This document shows, one piece after another, positions 1 through 8,614 of a DNA stretch of 64,000 nucleotides (position 1 is its first letter; each line of letters starts with the position of its first letter). The notes below the pieces were generated by a model. That model was not told the DNA's origin. It saw only the letters and a list, made by a program, of their open reading frames with translations, and searched no databases. This stretch comes from Candidatus Thalassarchaeum betae (GTDB lineage Archaea > Thermoplasmatota > Poseidoniia > Poseidoniales > Thalassarchaeaceae): NCBI GenBank assembly GCA_003193925.1, contig PSPG01000004.1, positions 110,863 to 174,862 of the forward strand, given 5' to 3'. The position numbers and the translations under genes are program-made.

Positions 1-291
1 AGCATCCTCGGTGACCTGCTGAACAGAGGGCTGCATCCGCGTCCCGGATTCAAGTACGGGACGAGATGGAGGTGCTACGACCGCCCGATGGGCGAGGACC
101 ACGCACCTTGGCTGGTCGTCCATCCCGCTGAAGGCCCTGTCGATTGGGAGGGTGCTTGCTTGGCCTCAAGACTCGCATCTGGGGTCAACAAGACCTGGTT
201 GCATCCCCTGTTGGTGGAATCCGAATGGAGGTACCTATCGATTACGAGGCCACCAGCTGACTCTCGCTGGAACAACCCTCACAGAAGGTGA
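1..291 (+). CDS. endA: tRNA-splicing endonuclease, C-terminal part (5' truncated by window edge)
   Basis: The frame is open from base 1 and ends at TGA 289-291, so only the last 96 residues are visible. They match the catalytic C-terminal domain of archaeal tRNA-intron endonuclease: a 'GFKYGTRWRCYD' strand carrying the candidate catalytic Tyr, then His in 'EDHAPWLVVHP', then Lys in 'SGVNKTWLHPLL'. This Tyr/His/Lys order is the family's RNase A-like triad. The enzyme cuts the bulge-helix-bulge motif in intron-containing pre-tRNA. The N-terminal part lies outside the window, so the subunit architecture cannot be told. The stop codon abuts the stop of the opposing gene with no spacer. Confidence 0.8.
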   Translation, partial: SILGDLLNRGLHPRPGFKYGTRWRCYDRPMGEDHAPWLVVHPAEGPVDWEGACLASRLASGVNKTWLHPLLVESEWRYLSITRPPADSRWNNPHRR

Positions 292-2256
292 CTATTCGGA
301 CGGAGGCGGTTTGAGAACGTCTGTTCGTCCGCCGCCCGCTATCGAAATTGCGACAAGCACGGAAATGACCAGCAGGCCATTTGATGGCTGTGCTAGCCAA
401 GCCAGCCAGCCATCCCCCGAGAACGGCGATTCAGCCTCGAGGAGCAACGGGATGCGCTGCTCTATGCCGCTGCTGTCTAACAAGACGAGTTCCCCGCGAG
501 CGAGCATCCCCGGCTCGAGCAACCCTGCTGGATCTATGTCGAGAGTTATCGAGTCGCCTGCGGACAAGGTTCCTTGCGTGGCGGCCGTGGCGATTCTCTC
601 GGCAGCTCCTTCCACAGCTATCGAGTAGGTGCGCTCACCATCCCCCTCGTATTCAGGGGTGACTTGGACGGTGGAGGGAGAGTCCCAAGCGACGATGATC
701 TCGAGCTGTGAGGTGGAAAGGCGATGGCCGACTCGGAACCAATCGAGGTCTATGTCCGTCAGAGCCTCGCCCTCGCATCCTATGGTGCCTCGCAGGTTGC
801 CATGATCGCTGGGGCCGTCCGGGCTATACAGAATCACTATCTCGTACTCGCCTGAGGGAATCTCAATGTAATCGGGCTGAATCTGCCCTCCGCTCTGCGT
901 CCACGATAGCGACACCTCCAATGTACATGGCTGAGAGGCTGTCACCTGAGCGTAGGATGACTCACCCGGAATGAGTTGGATGGGGTTGTGGGGAGTCAGG
1001 ACATCGACGCTTGACTGCCCCGAGGGCTGGATGGCCACAGTGGCACTGTCATCACCCAATGACTCGACTGTAGCAGTCCACTGAACCATTCTACCGCGGT
1101 TGTCCCGGATAATCATCCCACTATCTCCGAAAACTCCCCCCTCTGAGAACACGTCCCCTGGACTGCCGGTGTCCCTGCCTCTCTCGAGGGCTGCATCACC
1201 GTCGGCCTCGATGATCTTCACCCAAGCAGTGTCGGGGTCTGTGTTGACGAGGTTATCGAAGGAATTTCCGTTGTTCTCGTCCTGATGCTCGACTAGTATC
1301 CCGTGTCCCGGAAGGGCGGCATCGAACCCGGCATCCCCACGGAAGGTGACCCACAGGGTCTCTCCGGGAGCGAGTTCGATCGATAGGGGCCGACCACCGG
1401 CAGAAATCGGTGACATCTCAAAACTGCCCCCGACGAGGGGGTCGACTGCGGTGGAACGGTGAGCGCCTATCAGTTCGAGAGTGGCCGAACCGGGCAAAGC
1501 GGGAATGTTTCCGTTGCCGTTCCAGTTGCCGCTGGCCATTATGTCCCAGTCGCCCAGTCCGTTCCAATTGGAGGATGGCAGAACGCTGTGCACGTCGTAG
1601 AGGTCGAGCGCTCCCATCTGGTGGAGCATCTCGTGGACCACCGTACCGATGCCCGAGTCCAAAGATGCAATGGTGTAATGGTTCACCGACCAGTCATCGA
1701 AGGACAGAGGCTCATCCAGCCAAGACATGTGGCTCCAGAGTGTATTGGCACCTCCTCCGGTCTCCTGAGCCCTTCCTGAATGGAGGATCAGCAGCCTGTC
1801 TATCGCACCGTCCCCGTTGAAGTCCCACTTGGAGAGGTCTTGGCCCTCCAGCATCGCCTTGCAGGCCTCCTCGACGAGTGCGGTAGCTCCTATGTCACGC
1901 TCGTCGGAGCTGTCCGCACCCCAATGCCCCTCTGATTGGGGCGCGGTCCACACGTCACCGTACATGGTGACCATGAGGGTAGATGCTCCGCCGCTCATCT
2001 GCTCGATGTAGCTAGTCGCTGAGCCCTCGCCTAAGAGGATCGATTCAGCCTTGTTCTGGGAAAACGCCCTGTCAGGGAACTGGACCATGAGAACCAACCA
2101 CTGCTCATCGCTCTGCAACTCAACCAGATCGAACGATTCGTCCGTCGGTTCGGCTATCTCAGCCTCTATCCAATCGTCTATCACATCCGGATTGAGATTG
2201 GCCCAGACGCCCATCATCAGCACGGCTGCTACGATGGCTGCGCGTGCCGCGTTCAT
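292..2256 (-). CDS. Exported M6-type zinc metalloprotease
   Basis: A 654-residue protein counted from ATG 2256; an in-frame GTG at 2277 is an alternative start. The ATG start gives a clean signal peptide (MNAARAAIVAAVLMMGVWA). The zinc site is HEMLHQMGALDLYD near residue 208, the HExxHxxGxxD form of the immune-inhibitor-A/M6 type. C-terminal beta-sandwich-like segments follow, and a hydrophobic anchor lies just before the C-terminus (GLLVISVLVAISIAGGG). It is therefore probably exported and membrane-tethered, degrading extracellular protein. It follows tatC closely (tatC ends at 2282), so the pair may be co-transcribed. The fold assignment rests on the motif. The substrate is unknown. Confidence 0.8.
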   Translation of the reverse strand: MNAARAAIVAAVLMMGVWANLNPDVIDDWIEAEIAEPTDESFDLVELQSDEQWLVLMVQFPDRAFSQNKAESILLGEGSATSYIEQMSGGASTLMVTMYGDVWTAPQSEGHWGADSSDERDIGATALVEEACKAMLEGQDLSKWDFNGDGAIDRLLILHSGRAQETGGGANTLWSHMSWLDEPLSFDDWSVNHYTIASLDSGIGTVVHEMLHQMGALDLYDVHSVLPSSNWNGLGDWDIMASGNWNGNGNIPALPGSATLELIGAHRSTAVDPLVGGSFEMSPISAGGRPLSIELAPGETLWVTFRGDAGFDAALPGHGILVEHQDENNGNSFDNLVNTDPDTAWVKIIEADGDAALERGRDTGSPGDVFSEGGVFGDSGMIIRDNRGRMVQWTATVESLGDDSATVAIQPSGQSSVDVLTPHNPIQLIPGESSYAQVTASQPCTLEVSLSWTQSGGQIQPDYIEIPSGEYEIVILYSPDGPSDHGNLRGTIGCEGEALTDIDLDWFRVGHRLSTSQLEIIVAWDSPSTVQVTPEYEGDGERTYSIAVEGAAERIATAATQGTLSAGDSITLDIDPAGLLEPGMLARGELVLLDSSGIEQRIPLLLEAESPFSGDGWLAWLAQPSNGLLVISVLVAISIAGGGRTDVLKPPPSE

Positions 2257-2281
2257 GGACCCACGTCCATGAATCACTCTT

Positions 2282-3406
2282 TCAATCCAATGCCGACAAG
2301 ATTGGCTGATGCATCAAATCGCGGATGGAAGAGGCACGCCATGCCTCGTCAGAAGATTCTGGAGCGTCCAGCCAGCCCAATCCGCCATATTCGCAGCCCA
2401 TGGAATCAAGCGAGGACCTGAGAGATGGAGGGAGGGGAGTCGCGTCGCATCCTGCGATGATAACATCCGAGAGTCTCTGATGCAGGACCAAGTCGGCCAA
2501 CGCATCCTGCTCCGTCGGCTCTAGACAGAGGGCCGAGCACCTGGGCGCGGCCACGCCCTCGTGAACGGTGCCTGATGGAAATCGTGGGCAAGCACCCTCG
2601 CAACCGCAGTCGATGAAGGCGACCCTGTGCACAGAGCCATCCGAGGCGATCATGTCCTCGACATCGAACCTCCTGCGACCGAGCGGGGCTTCTGGCAAGG
2701 TGCGGGAGATTGCGTCAGCCACCGCCATGGATATGGCGGCGACTAGCAGCCTCAGGCCCTCGTACTCGACTGGGAGAGTGAGCAGCAAGAGTCCTCCGAA
2801 GATCAGCAGTATACGCACCCTGAGCCTCGCCTCACCGTGCTCCACGAGACCCAGCAAGCGAGCCATAGACAGAGAGAGGGTGGCGAGCATGACGGTTACG
2901 AGTAGCCAGGAGAACCCCAGAGCCAGTCTGAACAGAGCGCTGGCGTCGTATCTGGCTCCAACCCCCTCCAGAGCGTCAGCAGCCTCAGTTGCCTCGATGA
3001 ACAGGGGAAGCAGGTAACCCCATGTCGCTAGGATCACCGCCGGGACCATGACCATACTCAGGCAAAGCAGGACTGAGAGCCAAGTGCGCTCACGGGGAAG
3101 CAGCCCTGGACGAGCGAATCGCTGCAACTGGAAAGACAGTACCGGCATCACAGTTAGGAGGGCGAGTAAGATGGCCAAGGACCAGCGTATCTCCAACCAC
3201 TCGAAGGGAGAGTACACAGACAGGTCGAGCGAGGCGGCGCCCAATGGAAGCGAGTTCAGCCACGCTCGCATCAGCGAGTCGGTGCCATACGCCCATGCGA
3301 TTGCTGCGATGGCAATCAGTATGGCGGATTTGCGTATTGAGCGATGCAACTCAGACAGATGCTCGGACAAGGGCCTACGCCTGTCGGAGGATACTGCGAG
3401 TGTCAT
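2282..3406 (-). CDS. tatC: TatC-family twin-arginine translocase subunit with extra C-terminal domain
   Basis: The start is ATG 3406, because the upstream gene ends at 3408 and the reading frame's longer extension would overlap it. The N-terminus PLSEHLSELHRSIRKS matches the TatC start motif, and about six hydrophobic segments run to residue 235. TatC forms the receptor for folded Tat substrates in the cytoplasmic membrane. Typical TatC ends near residue 250. This one continues to 374 with a soluble domain carrying Cys 267, 269, 273, 290 and 294 (CGCEGAC, then CSALC) and further Cys at 320 and 338. That domain is not recognised; a metal site is possible. No TatA is visible nearby. Confidence 0.75.
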   Translation of the reverse strand: MTLAVSSDRRRPLSEHLSELHRSIRKSAILIAIAAIAWAYGTDSLMRAWLNSLPLGAASLDLSVYSPFEWLEIRWSLAILLALLTVMPVLSFQLQRFARPGLLPRERTWLSVLLCLSMVMVPAVILATWGYLLPLFIEATEAADALEGVGARYDASALFRLALGFSWLLVTVMLATLSLSMARLLGLVEHGEARLRVRILLIFGGLLLLTLPVEYEGLRLLVAAISMAVADAISRTLPEAPLGRRRFDVEDMIASDGSVHRVAFIDCGCEGACPRFPSGTVHEGVAAPRCSALCLEPTEQDALADLVLHQRLSDVIIAGCDATPLPPSLRSSLDSMGCEYGGLGWLDAPESSDEAWRASSIRDLMHQPILSALD

Positions 3407-3407
3407 A

Positions 3408-4463
3408 TCAGAGGATGTCCTTGACCTGTGGCTCAGCTCTGGCTGCCAACACCGTCCTGTAGACGCCGTAAGCCGCCCAGACGCTGATGAAGAAGGCACA
3501 ACCGATTGCGAACCCGGTAATGTCGGAGGTCCTAGTCCCCTCCTCGACGATAGTGGCCGGAGGGAATGCTATGGAAACATCGGAGGCCATCCAGCGGACC
3601 CCGATGGCGAATGCTGCAATGCAGAGCAAGCCTCTTCGGATGGCCTGGGGATAAGCAAGTTCGTTTGCCAGGAACTCAGGACCGTCGTCGTAGCGTCGGT
3701 CGAGGATCTCCTTCTGCACCACAGCTCCGACTATCAGAGCCACAAGACTGGTCCAGTATAGCAGGTTGCCCTGCTCGAATATCCTCAGTGACAGCGCCGC
3801 TTGGCGGTCTGCCTCCTTCTGGGCGTCGGACTCCTCGATCAAGAACAGGGTGTCGTAGTCACCTACGGAGATGGTCCTAGTTTCGAGTGTTGCCGCATCG
3901 TCACCGGAAACTATGGATCCGGGCGGGCTGACAGTGAATGAGAGTAGGTTCCAGTAGTCGTTCTCGTCAGGCACCCCGGAGCCGTCAACTGAGTTGCCTG
4001 CCAACCAAAAGTTAACTCCGCCGACATCTTCAGCGGGCGCGGTCCAGTTCAGGAACCAGATGCCATCGGAGTCGATGCCGGACTGCGATATGTCATCAAG
4101 GGCATCATCTACCTCGCGAATGTCCTGATCATTGGCCCAAGTAAAGACCCCCATGCCCTCCGAAGAGAGAAGGAAACCTGCCTTTGTGTTGCCACTGCCG
4201 CCCGAAAGCGTCAGCGAGTCTGCAACGGTGATGGTGTACTGATAAGTCTCGTCGAGCCCATACATCACAGGGATGCCGGTGATCATTACCACCGATCTGT
4301 CCGAAGGGGCGCCGTTGTTGTGACAGGTGCAACCATACTTGACAGTCGGATCTCCGTTGTTGTTCTCGACAGGCGGTCCACCGGACATTGCCATGACGGG
4401 CAGGGCTAGCAATCCCAGCAGCACCAGGCAGATGGCCGCTTTATCCACAATCGACCGCATCAT
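3408..4463 (-). CDS. Exported membrane protein with CxCH motif (choice-of-anchor/Reeler-like)
   Basis: A 351-residue protein counted from ATG 4463; an upstream in-frame start at 4517 would place 18 polar residues before the signal peptide. The signal is MMRSIVDKAAICLVLLGLLALPVMA. Soon after cleavage comes GCTCHNN, a C-x-C-H motif, then a beta-rich domain containing NWTAPAEDVGGVNFWLAGN, and three or so membrane spans in the C-terminal third. The protein encoded at 47857 has the same layout and a near-identical WTAP...VxFWLAGNSV segment, so they are paralogues. C-x-C-H is not the C-x2-C-H of c-type cytochromes, so heme binding should not be assumed. Function unknown; it sits just upstream of tatC in the same direction. 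Confidence 0.7.
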   Translation of the reverse strand: MMRSIVDKAAICLVLLGLLALPVMAMSGGPPVENNNGDPTVKYGCTCHNNGAPSDRSVVMITGIPVMYGLDETYQYTITVADSLTLSGGSGNTKAGFLLSSEGMGVFTWANDQDIREVDDALDDISQSGIDSDGIWFLNWTAPAEDVGGVNFWLAGNSVDGSGVPDENDYWNLLSFTVSPPGSIVSGDDAATLETRTISVGDYDTLFLIEESDAQKEADRQAALSLRIFEQGNLLYWTSLVALIVGAVVQKEILDRRYDDGPEFLANELAYPQAIRRGLLCIAAFAIGVRWMASDVSIAFPPATIVEEGTRTSDITGFAIGCAFFISVWAAYGVYRTVLAARAEPQVKDIL

Positions 4464-4542
4464 GTCACCCGTACCTCTGTCAGATGCCGGAGTCTCATAA
4501 CCGTTGCTCGGTCGCATCCCCTAGAAAGGGGATGCGGCATCC

Positions 4543-5970
4543 TCACAGCTCCTTGATGGCCGAGTTGAGTTCGTTCATCATCTTCTTGCCGTCGCCGAAC
4601 AGCATCATCGTCTTCTCCATGTAGAACAAGTCGTTGTCAACTCCAGCGTACCCCACGGACAGGCTTCGCTTGATAATCACTACCACCCTGGCCTTGTCTA
4701 CGTCCAATATGGGCATCCCCGCCAGAGGGCCCTCACCCGTGCGAGCCACGGGATTCGTGGTGTCGTTGGCACCAATGACCAAGGCGACGTCGCAGTCAGT
4801 GAACTCCGAGTTGATGTCATCCATCTCGATCAGTTGCTCGTACGGGACGTTCGCCTCAGCCAGCAGGACGTTCATGTGACCGGGCATTCTGCCAGCGACC
4901 GGGTGGATGGCATAGGACACCTCGCAGTCAGCAGCCTCCATCATGTCGGCGAACTCCTTGACTGCGTGCTGGCTCTGACTGACCGCCATCCCGTAGCCCG
5001 GGACAACGATGACCTTCTGAGCCCCGTCCAGCACCATCGCGACCTCCTCGGGGTCGCTGCCTACCTTGGTGCGAGTCGGCTGATCCTTGTCGCCGGTCCC
5101 ACCGAACGCCTTGAAAAGGACTTCTCGCAGGGTCCTGTTCATCGCCTTGCACATGATGAATGTGAGTATCAGACCGGCTGCGCCGACCATCGAACCGGCG
5201 ATGATGAGGACGTTATTCCCAATCACGAAGCCAGTGAACGCAGCGGCGATTCCGGACAGCGAATTCAGCATACTTACTACTACAGGCATGTCGGCCCCGC
5301 CAATCGGGATGACGAAGAGGATGCCGAGCAGGCTGGAAAATCCCACTATGCCCCAGATGTAGGCCTTGTTTGAGGGCTCTTGGATGGTCATCCAGATAAG
5401 ATAAAGGGAGCCAATCAGAAGCAGGAGCTTCACGGCGTTGAGCCAAGGGGGGCCCCAAGTGGGGAATCTTAGCCACTTCTTGGTGAGAGGCACGACGAAA
5501 CCGCCCTTGAGCTTCATCATCGCGACCAGTGAGCCGGTGAGGGTCATCCATCCGACCAATCCCGACAGGCCGATGGCTACCCAGACGGCGTAGAGTTCGA
5601 CGCCGGGTTCCGGGACATTTCCCTCCTCGAGTCTACGCAGGACCTCGGACAGGGCTACGAGTGCTGACGCACCTCCTCCGAAGCCGTTGAACAGCGCCAC
5701 TAGCTCGGGCATTCCAGTCATCTCGATGCGAGTCGCCATCAGGGCACCGATCAGGGCCCCTATGGCCAGCCCCCCGACAATCAGCTCCCAGCCGATTATC
5801 CCCTCTGAGTACATCCTAGCCACTGTGACCAGTACAGCGAGGAACATACCCATTGCACCGATTCTGTTTCCCCGGGGGGCTGTCCTCGGACTGGAAAGCT
5901 GCTTGATCCCGAGGATGAAGAGGACGGCTGCCACCAGGTACCCGATATCCCACACCGCTGCGCTTACCAA
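4543..5970 (-). CDS. pntB: NAD(P) transhydrogenase subunit beta
   Basis: A 475-residue subunit combining the C-terminal membrane part (about eight or nine spans) with the NADP(H)-binding domain III. Domain III signatures are present: GYGMAVSQSQHA, the VAGRMPGHMNVLLAEA loop and GANDTTNPVA. The enzyme couples hydride transfer from NADH to NADP+ to proton flow, supplying NADPH. The start is TTG at 5970, directly after the stop of the preceding 106-residue subunit gene. It is the last gene of a three-gene pntA/pntAB/pntB operon read leftward. The family is mostly bacterial and mitochondrial, so an acquired operon is likely; that is inference. Confidence 0.93.
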   Translation of the reverse strand: MVSAAVWDIGYLVAAVLFILGIKQLSSPRTAPRGNRIGAMGMFLAVLVTVARMYSEGIIGWELIVGGLAIGALIGALMATRIEMTGMPELVALFNGFGGGASALVALSEVLRRLEEGNVPEPGVELYAVWVAIGLSGLVGWMTLTGSLVAMMKLKGGFVVPLTKKWLRFPTWGPPWLNAVKLLLLIGSLYLIWMTIQEPSNKAYIWGIVGFSSLLGILFVIPIGGADMPVVVSMLNSLSGIAAAFTGFVIGNNVLIIAGSMVGAAGLILTFIMCKAMNRTLREVLFKAFGGTGDKDQPTRTKVGSDPEEVAMVLDGAQKVIVVPGYGMAVSQSQHAVKEFADMMEAADCEVSYAIHPVAGRMPGHMNVLLAEANVPYEQLIEMDDINSEFTDCDVALVIGANDTTNPVARTGEGPLAGMPILDVDKARVVVIIKRSLSVGYAGVDNDLFYMEKTMMLFGDGKKMMNELNSAIKEL

Positions 5971-6291
5971 TCACCCACCACCCTTGCGTCTCTTACCGGC
6001 GATCATCTCCAGCATCCTGTTGGTGACCATGAAGCCGCCAACGGCGTTGATGGTGGCCATGACCAGTGCTGCGAAGGCCAACCAGGCTGCAGTTCCCGGA
6101 TCGCCGTCGTTGAAGGCGGTGTTGGACAGAATCAGAGCGCCGACGATGGTGATGCCGGAGATCGCGTTGGCACCGGACATCAACGGAGTGTGCAGAGTCG
6201 ATGGGACCTTGCTGATGAGCTCGAAGCCGAGGAAGATGGCCAGGACGAAGACGGTGATGCTTCCGACCAGTGCAGCGACAGTGAGGCTCAG
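5971..6291 (-). CDS. pntAB: NAD(P) transhydrogenase subunit alpha part 2 (membrane), probable CTG start
   Basis: The ATG/TTG-initiated frame begins only at 6183 and would lose the first membrane span. Reading upstream in the same frame gives a continuous homologous sequence (LTVAALVGSITVFVLAIFLG, then VPSTLHTPLMSGANAISG), which is the conserved start of this 3-span subunit. The frame has no ATG, GTG or TTG between an in-frame TGA and this segment. A CTG at 6291-6289 overlaps the pntA stop as CTGA, the same geometry as the common ATGA overlap, and a G-rich stretch precedes it. A CTG start giving 106 residues is therefore proposed. The coordinates depend on that inference; a sequencing error would be the alternative. 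Confidence 0.75.
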   Translation of the reverse strand: MSLTVAALVGSITVFVLAIFLGFELISKVPSTLHTPLMSGANAISGITIVGALILSNTAFNDGDPGTAAWLAFAALVMATINAVGGFMVTNRMLEMIAGKRRKGGG

Positions 6292-7457
6292 TTGACCACC
6301 CCCGCCAGTCTGGACTGGTTCTCATGGATGACTCCGCCCATGCAGATTAGGACGCCACCCATCCCCGCCACGTAGAATTCGGAGCCCTCCGGGGCGCCGA
6401 CGATTACGTCGTCGTCCAAGTCGAGTCGCAGTTCACCCCCCTCGACGAGTGTGATGGCGAAGTTCGTCAGGTTGTTCGAGTACAGCATGCTCGCTGTGGA
6501 TGCGATCAACCCGGGCAGGTTCTCGATTCCGATGATTTTGATCCCGTGCTCAACCACGATCTTTCCAGGTCTGGTGAGCTCGCAGTTGCCGCCAACGTCA
6601 GCGTTCATGTCTACTATCACCGCGCCGTCCTTGAACGACTTGACTGCGCTAGTGGGTACAGTGATTGGGGCGGGGCGGCCAAAGATGCGAGCGGTGGTAA
6701 TGATGACATCAGCATTCTTGGCCACGTCGCAGACGGTATCGTTGACCCTCTGGATGAACTCGGGAGTCAGGGGCTTAGCGTATCCCGACTCGTCCTCGAA
6801 GTCGTCCATGCCCTCGACCTCGATGAAACGTCCTCCGACGGACTCGATCTCCTCGGCGGCCGACTTCCTGACATCGGATGCGTAGACGACGCCGCCGAGG
6901 CGCTTGGCAGTGGCGATGGCCTGCAGTCCTGCCACGCCGCTGCCCATGATGACGAACTTGGCGGGCTTGACGGTGCCCGCGCTCGTGGTCATCATAGGGA
7001 TGACCTTCGAGATATGGGCAGCTCCCATCAGCACTGCTTTGTAGCCGGCGAGGTTATCCTGACTGGAGTTAACGTCCATGGATTGGGCCCTAGAGAGCCT
7101 CCTGGGAATCATGTCCATGCTGAGCAGGGTGACTCCAGCAGCCATTGCTTCCCTCACGCGCTCTGGGTGCCTGAACGGGTCTGCGACGCAAGCCAGCATC
7201 TGGCCTGGGCTCATCGAAGATGCGTCTGGCATGTGGATGGCGACGAGCAGGTCGGCTGACATCACCTCGTCTCGTGATACGATCTTAGCGCCCTTGGACT
7301 CATATTTCGAGTCAGGGTAATTGGAGCGTACGCCAGCCCCCGACTGGACCAGTACCTCGAAGCCCTCCTTGCCCAGCTTCCTCAACGAATTCGGAACTAT
7401 CGCGACACGGTTCTCGCCATCCGGCTCCAGCAATACTCCGAGTCGCATTTCAGACAC
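6288..7457 (-). CDS. pntA: NAD(P) transhydrogenase subunit alpha part 1 (NAD(H)-binding domain I)
   Basis: A 389-residue soluble subunit of the alanine dehydrogenase/PntA family. The N-terminus has GENRVAIVPNSLRKLGKEGF. The Rossmann fold for NAD(H) shows VIMGSGVAGLQAIATAKRLGG followed by YASDVR. The conserved tail INRP-like segment and GGNCELTRPGK are also present. It forms domain I, which hands hydride to domain III of PntB. First gene of the leftward pntA-pntAB-pntB operon; it faces mdh across a 197-base divergent intergenic region. The next gene starts inside its stop codon. Confidence 0.93.
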   Translation of the reverse strand: MSEMRLGVLLEPDGENRVAIVPNSLRKLGKEGFEVLVQSGAGVRSNYPDSKYESKGAKIVSRDEVMSADLLVAIHMPDASSMSPGQMLACVADPFRHPERVREAMAAGVTLLSMDMIPRRLSRAQSMDVNSSQDNLAGYKAVLMGAAHISKVIPMMTTSAGTVKPAKFVIMGSGVAGLQAIATAKRLGGVVYASDVRKSAAEEIESVGGRFIEVEGMDDFEDESGYAKPLTPEFIQRVNDTVCDVAKNADVIITTARIFGRPAPITVPTSAVKSFKDGAVIVDMNADVGGNCELTRPGKIVVEHGIKIIGIENLPGLIASTASMLYSNNLTNFAITLVEGGELRLDLDDDVIVGAPEGSEFYVAGMGGVLICMGGVIHENQSRLAGVVN

Positions 7458-7654
7458 TTTCCAACTGGATGAGCCGTAGGCTCAACTTTCGACGGTTCTT
7501 TCGACTTGAGGGCGCTTATTGAAACCGTCGCCGAACCTTTCAGTCGAACAGCATCAGATTGCTGGCAGAACGCTGATTGCGATGCAGTACTTGCTAATTC
7601 ATGCATCACTAAGGCTAAGTCTGACACCGGCGGCGCTCAGACCGAGGTCGCTAC
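7458..7654. promoter_or_regulatory. Divergent pntA/mdh intergenic region with 8-bp inverted repeat
   Basis: This 197-base spacer separates two divergent metabolic units. It contains a perfect inverted repeat CGACGGTT (7490-7497) / AACCGTCG (7523-7530) with a 25-base spacer, near the pntA side. No convincing TATA box could be fixed. A regulator site is possible but unproven. Confidence 0.3.
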
Positions 7655-8593
7655 GTGTCGAGAGGCGCTAGGAAGGTCGCAGTGATCGGAGCGGGCAACG
7701 TGGGCGCTACCTGCGCATTCGTGCTCGCTCAGATGAATGTCGGTGAAATCGTGATGCTGGACATCTACGAGGGAGTTGCGAAGGGCAAGGCTCTCGACAT
7801 GAGCCAGGGCGGGCAGATCCTCAACTACGACGGTAAGATAACCGGTACCAAGGACTACATCGATATTGCCGGCGCCGATGTCGTGGTTGTCACCTCAGGC
7901 TTCCCGAGGCAGCCGGGCATGTCCAGAGAGGACCTGATCGGCAAGAACGCTGACATCATCTCCGAGGTCGGAGACGGAATCAAGGGGCACGCACCTGACT
8001 CGGTGATCGTGATGGTGACCAATCCACTAGACCTGATGACCTACCATATGCAGAGGGTCACGGGCTTCCCCCACCACCGAGTCGTCGGACAGGCAGGAAT
8101 CCTCGACTCGGCCAGAATGACCCACTTCGTCGCTCAGGAACTCGGTTGCAGCAACGAGGACGTGCAGGCGATGGTGCTCGGCGGGCACGGTGACACGATG
8201 GTGCCGCTGCCGCGATACACCACTGCAGGGGGCATCTCGATCACCCACCTGATGGAAGAGGAGACCATCGACGCCATCTGCGCGCGTACCGCCGCAGGCG
8301 GCGGCGAGATAGTCAAGCTCCTCGAGCACGGCAGTGCGTTCTACGCGCCCGGCAGTGCTGCCGCCATCATGGCAGAGTCTATCATCAACGACAGGAAGAG
8401 AATGCTGCCCTGCAGCGCCTACCTGACTGGCCAGTACGGCATGGAGGACATCTACATCGGCGTGCCGGTAATTCTGGGCAGCGGCGGAGTAGAGCGAGTT
8501 GTCGAGTTGAAGCTAGAAGATTCGGAATTGTCGAGCCTGCAGGGCTCGGGCGCCTTCTACAAGGAGCAACTGAGTCAGATACTCGGATACTGA
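7655..8593 (+). CDS. mdh: Malate dehydrogenase (NAD-dependent, LDH/MDH family)
   Basis: A 312-residue LDH-like malate dehydrogenase starting at GTG 7655. The NAD-binding loop is GAGNVGATCAFVLA; the acidic residue ending beta-2 (MLDIYEG) favours NAD over NADP. The substrate loop PRQPGMSREDL carries the arginines that bind the dicarboxylate, and TNPLDLMTYHM plus GGHGDTMVPL hold the conserved Asn and catalytic His. It interconverts malate and oxaloacetate in the TCA cycle. It lies divergent from the transhydrogenase operon, so NADH and NADPH functions adjoin. The downstream Nudix gene begins 21 bases later and may be co-transcribed. Confidence 0.93.
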   Translation: MSRGARKVAVIGAGNVGATCAFVLAQMNVGEIVMLDIYEGVAKGKALDMSQGGQILNYDGKITGTKDYIDIAGADVVVVTSGFPRQPGMSREDLIGKNADIISEVGDGIKGHAPDSVIVMVTNPLDLMTYHMQRVTGFPHHRVVGQAGILDSARMTHFVAQELGCSNEDVQAMVLGGHGDTMVPLPRYTTAGGISITHLMEEETIDAICARTAAGGGEIVKLLEHGSAFYAPGSAAAIMAESIINDRKRMLPCSAYLTGQYGMEDIYIGVPVILGSGGVERVVELKLEDSELSSLQGSGAFYKEQLSQILGY

Positions 8594-8614
8594 GTCCGCT
8601 GGATTCATTCGGAC

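Noticed and set aside
1459-1820. Plus-strand frames over the metalloprotease gene
   Set aside because: They lie entirely inside a well-supported gene on the other strand and have arginine/serine-rich shadow composition with no domain.
3408-4463. CTCH as a heme c attachment site
   Set aside because: The spacing is C-x-C-H, one residue short of the C-x2-C-H needed for covalent heme attachment.
7397-7627. Minus-strand frame over the pntA start and the intergenic region
   Set aside because: It overlaps the pntA N-terminus and has no recognisable motif; the region is better read as a divergent promoter.
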